Assembly (NCBI GenBank): GCA_003258795.1
Contig: QHMH01000007.1
Coordinates: 1-64,000 of the forward strand
Source: Candidatus Melainabacteria bacterium
GTDB lineage: Bacteria; Cyanobacteriota; Vampirovibrionia; Gastranaerophilales; Gastranaerophilaceae
Reading direction: 5' to 3'
Length of the DNA stretch: 64,000 nt
Shown here: in pieces, positions 43,912 through 53,470 of the stretch
How the letters are laid out: every line of letters begins with the position of its first letter
How positions within the stretch are numbered: position 1 is the first letter of the stretch
Program-made: the position numbers and the translations under genes
Notes under the pieces: generated by a model
Told to the model about the DNA's origin: nothing
Database searches by the model: none
Seen by the model: the letters and a program-made list of their open reading frames with translations, nothing else

Positions 43912-44076
43912 ATGGCAATAATTTCTAAAAATATTGATGTTGTGGTAAAATTCCCATTGAATTTTGATGAAATAGAAAAAGCATTGAAAATACAGGGCAT
44001 TGAGCCATTGCGATATGCAATTGTTAAGGTTGATAACAACACATTAACTGTTAATGTAACTTTTCAAAATTTATGA
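43912..44076 (+). CDS. Small hypothetical protein before ahcY (54 residues)
   Basis: I do not recognise it. Starting at the ATG at 43912 it reads MAIISKNIDVVVKFPLNFDEIEKALK, then RYAIVKVDNNTLTVNVTFQN, a compact alpha/beta pattern with no membrane segment. There is no clear ribosome-binding site. It lies 39 bases upstream of ahcY on the same strand and could be cotranscribed. The regular beta-strand pattern favours a real gene over chance. Confidence 0.45.
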   Translation: MAIISKNIDVVVKFPLNFDEIEKALKIQGIEPLRYAIVKVDNNTLTVNVTFQNL

Positions 44077-44115
44077 TAAAATGTTTTTGACATTTTTTTG
44101 GAAAAGGAGAAATTT

Positions 44116-45384
44116 ATGGCAGTAGCTATGGAAATGAAATATGATGTAAAAGATTTATCACTCGCAGAACAGGGTAAAAATAATATAGAATGGGCGTTTA
44201 AAGATATGCCAGTTCTACGTTCAATAAAAGAACGTTTTGAAAAGGAATTACCCTTCAAAGGTTTAAAATTGTCAGCATGTGTCCATGTTACAAAAGAAAC
44301 AGCAGCTTTATGTATTGTCATGAAAGCTGGTGGAGCTGATGCAGTTCTTGTTGCATCAAACCCATTATCAACACAAGATGATGTTGCAGCTGCACTTGTT
44401 AAGTATTATGGAATTCCAACCTTTGCAGTTGCAGGAGAAAGCGTTGAAACTTATAAAGAACACATCGAAGAAGCGCTAAGACACAATCCTGATATCGTTA
44501 TTGATGACGGTTGTGATATTGTTGCAACAATTCACGCTAAACATCCAGAACTTGCAAAAAAAATAATTGGTTCTACTGAAGAAACAACAACAGGTATTCA
44601 AAGATTACAAGCTCTTGAAGCACAAGGAAAGTTAAAATTCCCTGCTGTTGGTGTTAACACAAGCATGACAAAACATTTGTATGATAACAGATATGGTACT
44701 GGACAAAGTGCTATGGACGGTATTTTTAGAGGTGCAAATATTCTAATTGCAGGAAAAACTGTTGTAATCTGTGGTTATGGTTGGTGTGGTAAAGGTTGTG
44801 CGATGAGAGCAAAAGCTTTGGGTGCAAATGTTATTGTAACAGAAGTTGATCCTCTTAAAGCTCTTGAAGCTGCAATGGAAGGTTACAGAGTTATGCCAAT
44901 TGCAAAAGCTGCTAAAGAAGGAGATTTGTTCCTAACAATAACAGGTGATAAACACGTTGTTGATGTTCAACACATCCTTGATATGAAAGACGGTGCATTC
45001 TTGGCAAATGCTGGACACTTTAACTATGAAGTTAATATTCCAGGGTTGCAACAACATGCAATCGAAATTAAGCAAATAAGACCAAACCTTGAAGAGTACA
45101 AACTCGATAACGGTAAGTCTGTTTATGTGTTTGCTCAAGGAAGACTCGTTAATCTTGTATGCGCTGAAGGACACCCAGCAAGCGTAATGGATATGTCTTT
45201 TGCTAACCAAGCCTTGGGTATTGAGTTCTTGGTTAATAACAAAGGTAAATTGGAAAATAAACTCCACACTTTACCTTTAGAAGTTGATATGAAAATTGCT
45301 GAATTGAAGTTGAAATCTATGGGAATTGAAATTGATACTTTGACACAAGAACAAATTGAATATTTGAACGCTTGGAATATATAA
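44116..45384 (+). CDS. ahcY: Adenosylhomocysteinase
   Basis: A 422-residue S-adenosylhomocysteine hydrolase, started at 44116 after AAGGAGAAATTT. It splits S-adenosylhomocysteine into adenosine and homocysteine. The NAD site is TVVICGYGWCGKGCAMRAKALGA, and VNTSMTKHLYDNRYGTGQS and FANAGH-like ANAGHFNYEV complete the active site. It lacks the roughly 40-residue insert near GTGQS found in many proteobacterial forms. The YhaM-like gene follows after 10 bases. Confidence 0.97.
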   Translation: MAVAMEMKYDVKDLSLAEQGKNNIEWAFKDMPVLRSIKERFEKELPFKGLKLSACVHVTKETAALCIVMKAGGADAVLVASNPLSTQDDVAAALVKYYGIPTFAVAGESVETYKEHIEEALRHNPDIVIDDGCDIVATIHAKHPELAKKIIGSTEETTTGIQRLQALEAQGKLKFPAVGVNTSMTKHLYDNRYGTGQSAMDGIFRGANILIAGKTVVICGYGWCGKGCAMRAKALGANVIVTEVDPLKALEAAMEGYRVMPIAKAAKEGDLFLTITGDKHVVDVQHILDMKDGAFLANAGHFNYEVNIPGLQQHAIEIKQIRPNLEEYKLDNGKSVYVFAQGRLVNLVCAEGHPASVMDMSFANQALGIEFLVNNKGKLENKLHTLPLEVDMKIAELKLKSMGIEIDTLTQEQIEYLNAWNI

Positions 45385-45394
45385 GGGTTAAAAT

Positions 45395-46222
45395 ATGTTT
45401 GATACAGAAACTATTTATGAGGTTGTAGTTTTTTCTATTGGAGATACTAAAGCCGGTTCTAAAATGGGAAAACTACAACTCAAAGATCCTCGTGACAACA
45501 GTTTACTTAATTGCATTCTTTGGGAAGAAACTTTGCATAGAATAGATGAAAAGGTTTTTCGATGCGGTAATAAATTGAGAATTGCAGCAGGAACTTTCAA
45601 CGAAAAATACAATAATTGTCTTGTTTCTGCACTCGAATTGGTAGAAGAGGCCAAAACCGGTATCGATAAAGAAGAAAGAGAAAAATTATTTGAAAGTATT
45701 ATTTCTTGTATTGAAAACTTTTCAAACGATGATATGAAAAAGTTTTTACTCAAATATTTTAAAGAGCATGAAGAAAAAATAAAAATTGCACCTGCAGCAA
45801 AATTGATGCATCATAATTACGTGGGCGGTTTGTTGGTACATACTTGTGAATGTATTGAATTTGCAAAAAACAATTTAAAATTCTTTAATATTAAAATTAG
45901 TGAAGATGACGTTTTTGCAGCCTGCATGTTGCATGATATTGGAAAAATATTTGAATATGACATCAATGAAGAAACTGGGCTTATAGATTATAATGAACAA
46001 TTTAAAAAAGAATGGATGACACATTCTCAATATGGTTTTTCATTATGTATGGCTCATGGACTTAAAACAGTTGCAAAAATGATTGCTGCACACCATGCAA
46101 GAACAGATTGGGGAGCTATTATTGATTTAAATCAAAAGGACTTAGAACCCTATGTCTATTTGCTTCACCACATAGATGATTTATCAGCAAAGTTTGGTAA
46201 AATAAACATTTCTCAATGTTGA
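45395..46222 (+). CDS. HD-domain 3'-5' exoribonuclease, YhaM-like
   Basis: A 275-residue protein with an N-terminal OB-fold nucleic-acid-binding part (about 1-90, SKMGKLQLKDPRDNSLLNCILW) and a metal-dependent HD domain: HHNYVGGLLVHTCECIEFA, ACMLHDIGKIFEY and AAHHARTDWG. The arrangement matches YhaM-type 3'-5' exonucleases that trim RNA and single-stranded DNA. It is somewhat shorter than the Bacillus protein. It lies 10 bases after ahcY, suggesting cotranscription. Confidence 0.82.
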   Translation: MFDTETIYEVVVFSIGDTKAGSKMGKLQLKDPRDNSLLNCILWEETLHRIDEKVFRCGNKLRIAAGTFNEKYNNCLVSALELVEEAKTGIDKEEREKLFESIISCIENFSNDDMKKFLLKYFKEHEEKIKIAPAAKLMHHNYVGGLLVHTCECIEFAKNNLKFFNIKISEDDVFAACMLHDIGKIFEYDINEETGLIDYNEQFKKEWMTHSQYGFSLCMAHGLKTVAKMIAAHHARTDWGAIIDLNQKDLEPYVYLLHHIDDLSAKFGKINISQC

Positions 46223-46272
46223 CAAATTGGTAAAATTGCTTTATCATAGCGAAAAAGAGAATGAGAGAAAAT

Positions 46273-46566
46273 ATGCATAAAAGATGGTATGATGTAGACC
46301 CAACAGTGAGTTTAGCAATTAGTCTGATAAGAAATTCAGACGATGCTGTTCAGTTGAAGTGTGCAGAATTTATCATCGGTTTTGCCAAAGATAGAGGAAT
46401 AAAATTGAAAGGAAATTCTTTGAATGATGCCTTCAATTATATTTTAAGACGTTGGTATGACAAAAATATGCTTATTGCAAAAGCTTTTGATTATTTCGAA
46501 AGCGCACCCCTTGATATTAAAAGAGAATTAGCACTGGAAGTTATAAATCTATTACAAAATTCATAG
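46273..46566 (+). CDS. Hypothetical protein (97 residues)
   Basis: I do not recognise a named family. I prefer the ATG at 46273 (MHKRWYDVDPTVSLAISLIRN) over 46261 because GAGAG lies just before it. The protein is helical, with RWYD repeated near both ends (residues 4-7 and about 61-64) and the motif DPTVSLAIS resembling short proteins found beside RNA-metabolism genes. It lies between a YhaM-like gene and an acyl-CoA synthetase gene, 18 bases before the latter. Confidence 0.6.
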   Translation: MHKRWYDVDPTVSLAISLIRNSDDAVQLKCAEFIIGFAKDRGIKLKGNSLNDAFNYILRRWYDKNMLIAKAFDYFESAPLDIKRELALEVINLLQNS

Positions 46567-46584
46567 GTTTTAAGTGAGGTATGT

Positions 46585-48252
46585 ATGGAAAACAAACAAG
46601 ACAATATCCTGTTGATGCTTGAAAACAGGACGGAGGTTTTAGACAAAAAAATTGCCTTGGGTATTAGCTCCAGCTTGGGCTGGAAAGAATTGTCTTTCCA
46701 AGGCTTAGGAACTTTGTCAAAACGTTTAGCAAGTTATCTTATTTCTATCGGAATAGATAGAGGTGACAGAGTTTCGATTTTGTCAGAATCAATTCCTGAA
46801 TGGGGAGCAGGACTTTTCGCTTCAGTTTTGTCAGGAGCTACAACTATTCCTATTGATATTAAACTTACAGAATGGGAAATGGCAACAATCCTAAAAGACG
46901 GACAACCTAAAGTTTTGCTTGTATCAAGTGCATTTTTAGAACTTGGTTTGAAATTGAAACAAGATGTTGAATCTATTGAACACGTAGTTATTCTTAATGA
47001 AAGCTCAAATAGAGATTATCCAAGCATTTATAGTATTCCTGAAGATGCAAAACATTATAAATGGCGTCATAGGGGTCTTAATACTACTGCATTCATTATT
47101 TATACATCTGGTACTACGGGCATGCCTAAAGGTGTTGAAATCTCATTCAAAAATGTTGTTGCTCAAGTTAAAGCCTTGGGTGAATGCTTTGATTTGGGTA
47201 TTCAGGATAAATTCCTGTCAATCTTGCCAATGAATCACTTATTTGAATTGACAGTAGGATTTTTAACCTTCTTGTGTAAAGGTACGTCAATTTACTATTC
47301 AAAAAGCTTAAAACCTAAAGATTTATTCCATGTTATGCAAGAAAAACAGATAACGTTTATGATTGTTGTTCCTGCATTTTTGAAATTGATGAGAACAAGT
47401 CTTGAGGCTGAGTTGAAACAAAAATCTAAACTTGCTCAAAAATATTTCAAATTTAAATATTTCTTAGCTCAATTTATTCCTTGTCATAGACTTAGAAAAC
47501 TTATGTTTAAAGATATAAATAAAAAATTCGGTGGAAAATTTAAAGGCTTTTTATCCGGTGGTGCTCCTCTCGATATTAGTGTGGCAAACTTCTTCGATAG
47601 ATTAGGCTTAACTATATTTGAAGGTTATGGTTTGTCAGAAGCAAGTCCAGTTGTTTCTGTTAACAGAAAGGGTGCTTATAAACTTGGCTCAATTGGAAAA
47701 CCAATACCAGGGGTTATCGTAAAACTTGATCCAGAAACTTCTGAACTTATGGTTAAGGGCGATAATGTAATGAAAGGTTATTACAAACGTCCTGATTTGA
47801 CAGTAGAAGCTATTGATAAAAACGGTTGGTTACATACTGGTGACATAGCACAAATAGATAAAAAAGGATATATTTACATTACAGGAAGAATCAAAAATAT
47901 GATTGTTCTTGATGGTGGTAAAAAAGTATTTCCAGAAGATTTGGAAGCTGTTTATGAAAAAAATCCTAAATTTGCCGATGTTTGTGTATTTGGCGGAAAA
48001 TATAATGATGGGCAAAAAAGCGGAACAGAAGATATTTTCGTTGCCGTTTATCCAACAGATGATTTCAAAGCTGCATTTCCAGACAAAAAAGACCTTAAGC
48101 GTGAGGTTAGAAAAGAAATCAAAGAAATGTCACAACAAGTTTCCCACTACAAGCGTCCAAAAAATATAATTGTTGTTGACAAACCGTTCCCGAGAACGGC
48201 TACAAGTAAAATAAAACGTAAAGAAGTTAAGAAAGAATTATTAAATCAATAA
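46585..48252 (+). CDS. Long-chain fatty-acid-CoA/ACP ligase (AMP-binding)
   Basis: A 555-residue ANL-superfamily enzyme that activates a carboxylic acid through an acyl-adenylate. P-loop IIYTSGTTGMPKG lies near residues 171-183, YGLSEASPVVS near 350-360, and WLHTGDIAQIDKKGYIYITGR near 414-434; the C-terminal swinging domain has KIKRKEVKKEL, with the catalytic lysine before it. Similarity to FadD-type long-chain enzymes is strongest, but a substrate cannot be fixed. Its last seven bases overlap the convergent S4-domain gene. Confidence 0.9.
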   Translation: MENKQDNILLMLENRTEVLDKKIALGISSSLGWKELSFQGLGTLSKRLASYLISIGIDRGDRVSILSESIPEWGAGLFASVLSGATTIPIDIKLTEWEMATILKDGQPKVLLVSSAFLELGLKLKQDVESIEHVVILNESSNRDYPSIYSIPEDAKHYKWRHRGLNTTAFIIYTSGTTGMPKGVEISFKNVVAQVKALGECFDLGIQDKFLSILPMNHLFELTVGFLTFLCKGTSIYYSKSLKPKDLFHVMQEKQITFMIVVPAFLKLMRTSLEAELKQKSKLAQKYFKFKYFLAQFIPCHRLRKLMFKDINKKFGGKFKGFLSGGAPLDISVANFFDRLGLTIFEGYGLSEASPVVSVNRKGAYKLGSIGKPIPGVIVKLDPETSELMVKGDNVMKGYYKRPDLTVEAIDKNGWLHTGDIAQIDKKGYIYITGRIKNMIVLDGGKKVFPEDLEAVYEKNPKFADVCVFGGKYNDGQKSGTEDIFVAVYPTDDFKAAFPDKKDLKREVRKEIKEMSQQVSHYKRPKNIIVVDKPFPRTATSKIKRKEVKKELLNQ

Positions 48253-48503
48253 TTTTCTTCTTGCAAAACTTCATACAAAGTTGGTGCTTCTTGCACACTT
48301 ACGTTTCCATCAGGAATTAAAAGAACCCGAACAGTTATCGGGTTTTTTCCTTTTTCTATCGTTATTATATCCCCAACTTTTAGAACTTTTGAAGGTTTTG
48401 CTGCAACTTTGTTTACAAAAACTTTTCCTTTATCAGAAACCTCGTTTGCAACAGTTCTTCTTTTGATTAACCTCGATACTTTTAAAAATTTATCTAATCT
48501 CAA
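48246..48503 (-). CDS. S4-domain RNA-binding protein, RqcP-like
   Basis: An 85-residue S4 protein: MRLDKFLKVSRLIKRRTVANEV, then GKVFVNKVAAKPSKVLKVGD. It matches the RqcP (YabO)/HslR group that binds stalled 50S-peptidyl-tRNA complexes and helps add alanine tails with RqcH. No rqcH is visible in the window. It converges with the acyl-CoA ligase gene. Confidence 0.88.
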   Translation of the reverse strand: MRLDKFLKVSRLIKRRTVANEVSDKGKVFVNKVAAKPSKVLKVGDIITIEKGKNPITVRVLLIPDGNVSVQEAPTLYEVLQEENY

Positions 48504-48571
48504 AATATAATCCTTTACTTTTTCTTGCTATAATATTATAATAAAAACAGTAAAATTTTTCGGGAAATTTA

Positions 48572-49927
48572 ATGGACGAGATAGGCAGGATATTTTCAAG
48601 TATATTAGTAGTAGGTTTTCTACTTTTTTTAAACGGTTTCTTCGTTGCTGCAGAATTTTCTATTGTAAGTGTTAGAAAAACCAGAATTAAGCAACTTATC
48701 AATGAGGGAAATTTTTCTGCAACGCTTGCAATGGAAGCAATAAGAGATTTAGACAAATTCATTGCGGCTGTTCAACTTGGTGTTACAATATCAAGTATTG
48801 GCTTAGGTTGGGTTGGTGAAGCTACTATTGTTGCTTGTATAAATCCACTTTTTAACTTCCTTCCAGAAGCTATAAGGATGGGAGCTGCACATTCAGTTTC
48901 TACTGCAATCGCTTTCGTTTTAATTACGTTTTTACATGTTGTTATTGGGGAATTGATGCCAAAATCAATAGCACTTCAATATCCTGAAAGAACATCTTTG
49001 ATAATTGCGTGGCCAATGAAATTCGTTTCAAAAGTCTTTGCGCCTGCAATATTCTTGCTTAATGGATTTGGAAACTTCTTACTTAAACTTTTGAGAATTC
49101 CTGCATCTCCTACGACTCATTTAGCGCACTCCGTTGAAGAACTTGATATGTTGATTAACGCAAGCTATGACGAAGGTGTTTTGAATGAAACAGAAAAGGA
49201 TATGTTACATAATGTATTTAAGTTTTCAGATTTGAACGCAAAACAAGTTATGATACCAAGAACAGATATGGTGTGTATACCATCTGATATTACATATGAA
49301 GAACTATCAGAGCTTATGTTAGATTCACAATATACAAGATATCCTGTTTATGAAGAAACTCTTGATAGAATTGTAGGAATATTGCATATAAAAGATTTAT
49401 ATTCTATGCTTCAAAAGAAAGAAAAATTCTCTTTGAAAAAAATTATGCGACCGGTTTTATTAGTCCCTGAAACGATTACTATGGATAAACTTGTTTTGGA
49501 ATTTAAAAAGTGTCAAGGTCAAATGGCAATTGTAGTTGATGAATTTGGCGGTACTTCTGGAATAATAACTCTTGAAGATGTTTTGGAAGAAATTTTTGGG
49601 GAAGTACAAGACGAATTTGATGAAGAAGAAGCTGAAATTAAAAAGGTTTCCGACAATACATATATGGTCAATGCAATGTTAAGACTTGATGAACTTGCAG
49701 AATATTTTGACGAAGATGCAATAGAAGATGACGATGTTGATACTATTGGCGGACTTGTTGTAAAAAATCTTGGCAGAATTGCCAAACCCGATGATGTTAC
49801 AAGAATAAATGATATGGTATGTAGGGTCAAAGAAGTTGAAGGAGCAAGAATTACAAAGCTCATAATCAAAAAGGACCCAGTTGAAGAAAAACAAGAAGTA
49901 CAAAAAACTCAAAATGTTGATCAGTAA
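48572..49927 (+). CDS. CNNM/CorC-type hemolysin family membrane protein
   Basis: A 451-residue protein with four hydrophobic segments in a DUF21 domain (about 1-190; FFVAAEFSIVSVRKTRIKQL and VQLGVTISSIGLGWVGE). Two cytoplasmic CBS domains (about 215-335; VMIPRTDMVCIP) and a CorC/HlyC C-terminal domain (about 350-430; MVNAMLRLDELAEYF) follow. Members are Mg2+/Co2+ efflux-type transporters or regulators. TATAAT boxes lie in the divergent gap upstream, near 48530. A GT2 gene converges 14 bases past its stop. Confidence 0.9.
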   Translation: MDEIGRIFSSILVVGFLLFLNGFFVAAEFSIVSVRKTRIKQLINEGNFSATLAMEAIRDLDKFIAAVQLGVTISSIGLGWVGEATIVACINPLFNFLPEAIRMGAAHSVSTAIAFVLITFLHVVIGELMPKSIALQYPERTSLIIAWPMKFVSKVFAPAIFLLNGFGNFLLKLLRIPASPTTHLAHSVEELDMLINASYDEGVLNETEKDMLHNVFKFSDLNAKQVMIPRTDMVCIPSDITYEELSELMLDSQYTRYPVYEETLDRIVGILHIKDLYSMLQKKEKFSLKKIMRPVLLVPETITMDKLVLEFKKCQGQMAIVVDEFGGTSGIITLEDVLEEIFGEVQDEFDEEEAEIKKVSDNTYMVNAMLRLDELAEYFDEDAIEDDDVDTIGGLVVKNLGRIAKPDDVTRINDMVCRVKEVEGARITKLIIKKDPVEEKQEVQKTQNVDQ

Positions 49928-49941
49928 CGTTCAACTATAAA

Positions 49942-50892
49942 TTATTTGAGTTCAACCTCTTTTATATATCTTGGTCGAGATTTTACTTCAATAAAGACCT
50001 GTCCTAAATATTCTCCTATAATTCCAAGGCAAAATAATTGTAAGCCTCCAAATAGAGAGAGAAGACAAACCATAGTTGACCAACCAGCTGGTGGCGATTT
50101 TAGTACAAGTTTTTCAAATACTACTTCAATTCCTATGCCAAAACCAAATAATGCCATCAAAAATCCAAGCAAAGCAATTATTCTTAATGGTCTTACACTA
50201 AATGACGTTATCCCATTCAAAGCGAGTGCTGAAAGGTTGAAAACATTAAACTTTGATTTTCCTTGCATTCTTGGTTTAACTCTGAAATTTACGTATGCTG
50301 TTTTTAATCCTAATTCGTGGAAAAAACCTCTTAAGAATAATTCATTTTCTGAAAATTCATTCATCATATCGATAGCTTTTTTGCTAACAAGTCTATAATC
50401 TGAATGGTTCATTGGAATTTTTACGCCCAAAAAGCTCATAATTTTGTAGAAAAGAATAGCTGTATATTTTTTGAAAGGTGTATCTGTATCTCTATCTGTT
50501 CTTATCCCAGAAACAACATCATATCCTTCACTAAATTTATCTACAAATTTTTCAATTGCCCATTGATCTTGTTGTAAGTCTGCATCGATTGAAACTACAC
50601 AATCGCAACCGATTTTTCTTACACCTTCAAGACCAGCGATTAAGGCTTTTTGGTTTCCATAATTTCTTATAAACTTTATTCCTTTTATTAACGAATTTTG
50701 TTTATGAAGCTTTTCAACAATCTTCCAAGTCCTATCTTTAGAACCATCGTCAATTATATATACATAGCTGTTTTCAGAAATTTTTTGTTTAACAATAAGG
50801 TCGTGTATAACTTCAAAAAGGCTATTGACAGTTGATTCTATCGATAGTTCTTCATTTAAACATGGAATAATAATTGCTAATGTAGGTTTCAT
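49942..50892 (-). CDS. Bactoprenol-type family 2 glycosyltransferase with two C-terminal membrane helices
   Basis: A 316-residue transferase of the DPM1/GtrB/ArnC-like group. LAIIIPCLNEELSI opens the GT-A fold; IDDGSKDRTW binds nucleotide, SIDADLQQ carries the DxD, and SDYRLVSKKAIDMMNEF is a group signature. Two hydrophobic helices at about 230-255 and 268-292 anchor it in the inner membrane. These enzymes load a sugar or aminosugar onto undecaprenyl phosphate for surface-glycan modification; the donor is unknown. It is divergent from the ChbG-like deacetylase gene, a frequent partner in such pathways. Confidence 0.9.
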   Translation of the reverse strand: MKPTLAIIIPCLNEELSIESTVNSLFEVIHDLIVKQKISENSYVYIIDDGSKDRTWKIVEKLHKQNSLIKGIKFIRNYGNQKALIAGLEGVRKIGCDCVVSIDADLQQDQWAIEKFVDKFSEGYDVVSGIRTDRDTDTPFKKYTAILFYKIMSFLGVKIPMNHSDYRLVSKKAIDMMNEFSENELFLRGFFHELGLKTAYVNFRVKPRMQGKSKFNVFNLSALALNGITSFSVRPLRIIALLGFLMALFGFGIGIEVVFEKLVLKSPPAGWSTMVCLLSLFGGLQLFCLGIIGEYLGQVFIEVKSRPRYIKEVELK

Positions 50893-50935
50893 AACTTTTA
50901 TAGTATAATAATTTTGATTTTATGGCAAGGGAAAA

Positions 50936-51757
50936 ATGAGCGAAAAGAAATTTATACTTAATGCTGATGATTTTGGAATTTCAAAAGAGTTAAACAAAGC
51001 TGTATTGAAAGGTCATTTAAATGGTTTTCTCACAAGTACAAGTATTTGTGCAAATGGAAGAGCTTTTGATTCTGCTGTGTATGAAATTATTCCAGAATGT
51101 CCAAATTTGGGAATTGGTGTTCATTTAAATATTATAGAAGGTCATGGTTTATCCGATGGTGAAAAGTTCACAAAGGGTTGGGGTGAACTTCTATTGTTGT
51201 CTAATAATAAAAATTTTCTTGATAGAGTCGAAAAAGAATTTAGGCTGCAAATAGAGAAAGTCTTAAAGTTTGCGAAGGTAACTCATATTGATTCGCATGT
51301 CCATGTACATGCTATACCTAAATATTTTGAAATTACTTGTAAACTTGCTAAAGAATATGGAATAAAACAAGTTCGTTCTCAATATGAAAATTTCTACGTT
51401 ACACCAGATATAAAGAAACATTTGACGATGAAATATCCGCCAAATCTCTTAAAAATTGGTATATTAAATTATTTCTCAAAACATAATAAAGAAATAGCAA
51501 AAAAATATGGACTAAATACAAATGATTATATTATAGGTGTTGGATATACAGGGCTTATGGATGAAAAAACCGTTTATTCTGGACTAACTTCACTTCCAGA
51601 GGAAGATATGGTTGTAGAAGCTTTGATACATCCTCATTTCTACCCGTTCCCAGAAAAGAATAACCAACATTTTAAAGAGTATTTGATAACTCAAAACAAA
51701 GATTTGCAGGATAAAATTCATCGTTTAGGGTTTAAAATCTGTAACTATAAGGATTAA
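50936..51757 (+). CDS. ChbG/HpnK-family carbohydrate deacetylase
   Basis: A 273-residue YdjC-fold enzyme. The metal site is LNADDFGIS near the start with THIDSHVHVHAIPKYFE near 117-133, and GIGVHLNI and ALIHPHFYP supply further histidines. The family deacetylates N-acetylated sugars or acts on hopanoid-linked groups. AAGGGAAAA precedes the ATG and TATAAT lies at 50904-50909 in the divergent gap. Its position beside the bactoprenol glycosyltransferase suggests a shared surface-sugar pathway. Confidence 0.87.
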   Translation: MSEKKFILNADDFGISKELNKAVLKGHLNGFLTSTSICANGRAFDSAVYEIIPECPNLGIGVHLNIIEGHGLSDGEKFTKGWGELLLLSNNKNFLDRVEKEFRLQIEKVLKFAKVTHIDSHVHVHAIPKYFEITCKLAKEYGIKQVRSQYENFYVTPDIKKHLTMKYPPNLLKIGILNYFSKHNKEIAKKYGLNTNDYIIGVGYTGLMDEKTVYSGLTSLPEEDMVVEALIHPHFYPFPEKNNQHFKEYLITQNKDLQDKIHRLGFKICNYKD

Positions 51758-51760
51758 CCT

Positions 51761-53470
51761 TTGAAAAGATTTACGATTATATTATTACCAGTTATTTTAG
51801 TTATTTTTTTTCTGTTTCAGTTTTATAAAAATACGGAGTATGACGTTTTAAGGGTGATTTCTCCCACTGAAATAATTTTGGACTTTAATAGCAACAAAAG
51901 AATTGATAATAATGAAAATATAGTATTGAAAAATATTTTAAGTTTTTCAACGAAAAAAGATAATAGTGAAGTGACTGCGATATATAATTTATCTAATGAA
52001 GATGCAATGCGGGTAGGGTTTTTAGCTGAAAACTTTGCAAAAGATAAGTTGGAGCAAAAACGTGTAAAAGTCTTTAAAGATGAAATTTACATTGATGATA
52101 AAAAATATTCAGATATTCTTTTGAATAGTGGTTTTGCGGTAAGAAAAGGTGAATCATTCGGACAAAAACTTCAATATAATTTAGAAAAAGCAAGAAAAAT
52201 AAATCTAATTATTCTTAATAATAGAAATTTTAAATATCACAAATTAAATTGCAAATTTGGGCTTGCAGCCCACAACTATGAAGTAATTCCAAAATCACAA
52301 GTTCCTAAAGAGGCAACGCCTTGTAAATATTGTTTTGTACAAAAAGAAAAAGCACCGGTAAAACAGGAAATTATATATAAAAATCTTATTACAAAACATC
52401 ATAAATTTCAGATGTTTTTGACTGATATGACGGTTAACTTGAAGCCTTCAAAAGATTGCACTTCAACAATTTGTAAAGCTCTCGTAAAAGAAATTTCATC
52501 TGCACAATCAACAATAGATTTTGCTATATATGGATATACAAAAATTCCAAAGGTTCAAAAGGCTCTTGAAGATGCACAGAAAAGAGGTGTTAAAATTCGA
52601 TTTGTTTATGATATGGACAAAAAGGGAAACATTTATCCTGATACATTTTACCTCGCCTCACTTTTAAAAGAAAACAATAAGGATATTTCACCATCAATAA
52701 TGCATAATAAATTCTTTATTTTTGACGGTAAAAAAGTTTTTACAGGGTCAACAAATCTTAGTAATACTGATATGTCAGGATTTAATTCAAATTCGGCAAT
52801 TTTGATTGAATCAGTAGAGGTTGCAAAAATGTTTGAAAAAGAATTCAATCAAATGTTCAATGGAAACTTTCATGAAAGAAAAAATAAAATTGCAAAGAGT
52901 AATGACTCAAATGTGAGAGTCTTTTTTTCTCCACAGGATAAAATAATTACAACCCAAATAATTCCCCTTGTAAATTCAGCAAAAAATTACATATATATCC
53001 CAACCTTCTTGATTACCCATAAAGAATTTGCAAAAAGTCTTATAAAAGCTAAAAATAGAGGAGTCGACGTAAAAATTATTTTGGATTCGACAAACACAAG
53101 ACCACCAAGTCAAATAGATTATTTGCGAGCAGCTAAAATCCCAGTAAAAACAGAAAATTACGCAGGAAAGCTTCATTCAAAAAGTATGATAGTTGACGAT
53201 AAGTACGTAATTATAGGCTCAATGAATTTTTCACGAAGTGGTGAAGATTTTAATGATGAAAATCTCTTAATCATTGAAGATAGTGAACTTGCGAAATTTT
53301 ATAAAAATTTCTTCAATTATTTATGGGTAAAAATTCCTAATATTTGGCTTGTTCGAAAAGCTCGTGCGGAATCTCCAGATTCAATTGGTTCTTGCAACGA
53401 TGGAATTGATAATGATTTTGATGGAAAAATTGACTCTCAAGATGAGGGATGTATGCTAAAAAAGCATTAA
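51761..53470 (+). CDS. Membrane-anchored phospholipase-D-like protein with nuclease-type N-terminus
   Basis: A 569-residue protein starting at TTG, three bases after the deacetylase gene. A signal-anchor helix (about 3-22) comes first, then a region like a thermonuclease/SNase barrel (to about 140) and an Ada-like cysteine motif (YHKLNC ... PCKYC, about 164-192). Two HKD units follow: HNKFFIFDGKKVFTGSTN near 311-328 and HSKSMIVDDKYVIIGSMN near 469-486. The C-terminus, CNDGIDNDFDGKID, resembles an aspartate-rich calcium-binding motif of exported proteins. Paired HKD motifs define phospholipase-D/nuclease enzymes; nuclease or lipase action outside the cytoplasm is inferred. Confidence 0.82.
   Translation: MKRFTIILLPVILVIFFLFQFYKNTEYDVLRVISPTEIILDFNSNKRIDNNENIVLKNILSFSTKKDNSEVTAIYNLSNEDAMRVGFLAENFAKDKLEQKRVKVFKDEIYIDDKKYSDILLNSGFAVRKGESFGQKLQYNLEKARKINLIILNNRNFKYHKLNCKFGLAAHNYEVIPKSQVPKEATPCKYCFVQKEKAPVKQEIIYKNLITKHHKFQMFLTDMTVNLKPSKDCTSTICKALVKEISSAQSTIDFAIYGYTKIPKVQKALEDAQKRGVKIRFVYDMDKKGNIYPDTFYLASLLKENNKDISPSIMHNKFFIFDGKKVFTGSTNLSNTDMSGFNSNSAILIESVEVAKMFEKEFNQMFNGNFHERKNKIAKSNDSNVRVFFSPQDKIITTQIIPLVNSAKNYIYIPTFLITHKEFAKSLIKAKNRGVDVKIILDSTNTRPPSQIDYLRAAKIPVKTENYAGKLHSKSMIVDDKYVIIGSMNFSRSGEDFNDENLLIIEDSELAKFYKNFFNYLWVKIPNIWLVRKARAESPDSIGSCNDGIDNDFDGKIDSQDEGCMLKKH

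Noticed and set aside
44077..44115. S-adenosylhomocysteine riboswitch before ahcY
   Set aside because: Only 39 bases separate the preceding small gene from ahcY and no suitable pseudoknot-like structure is visible.
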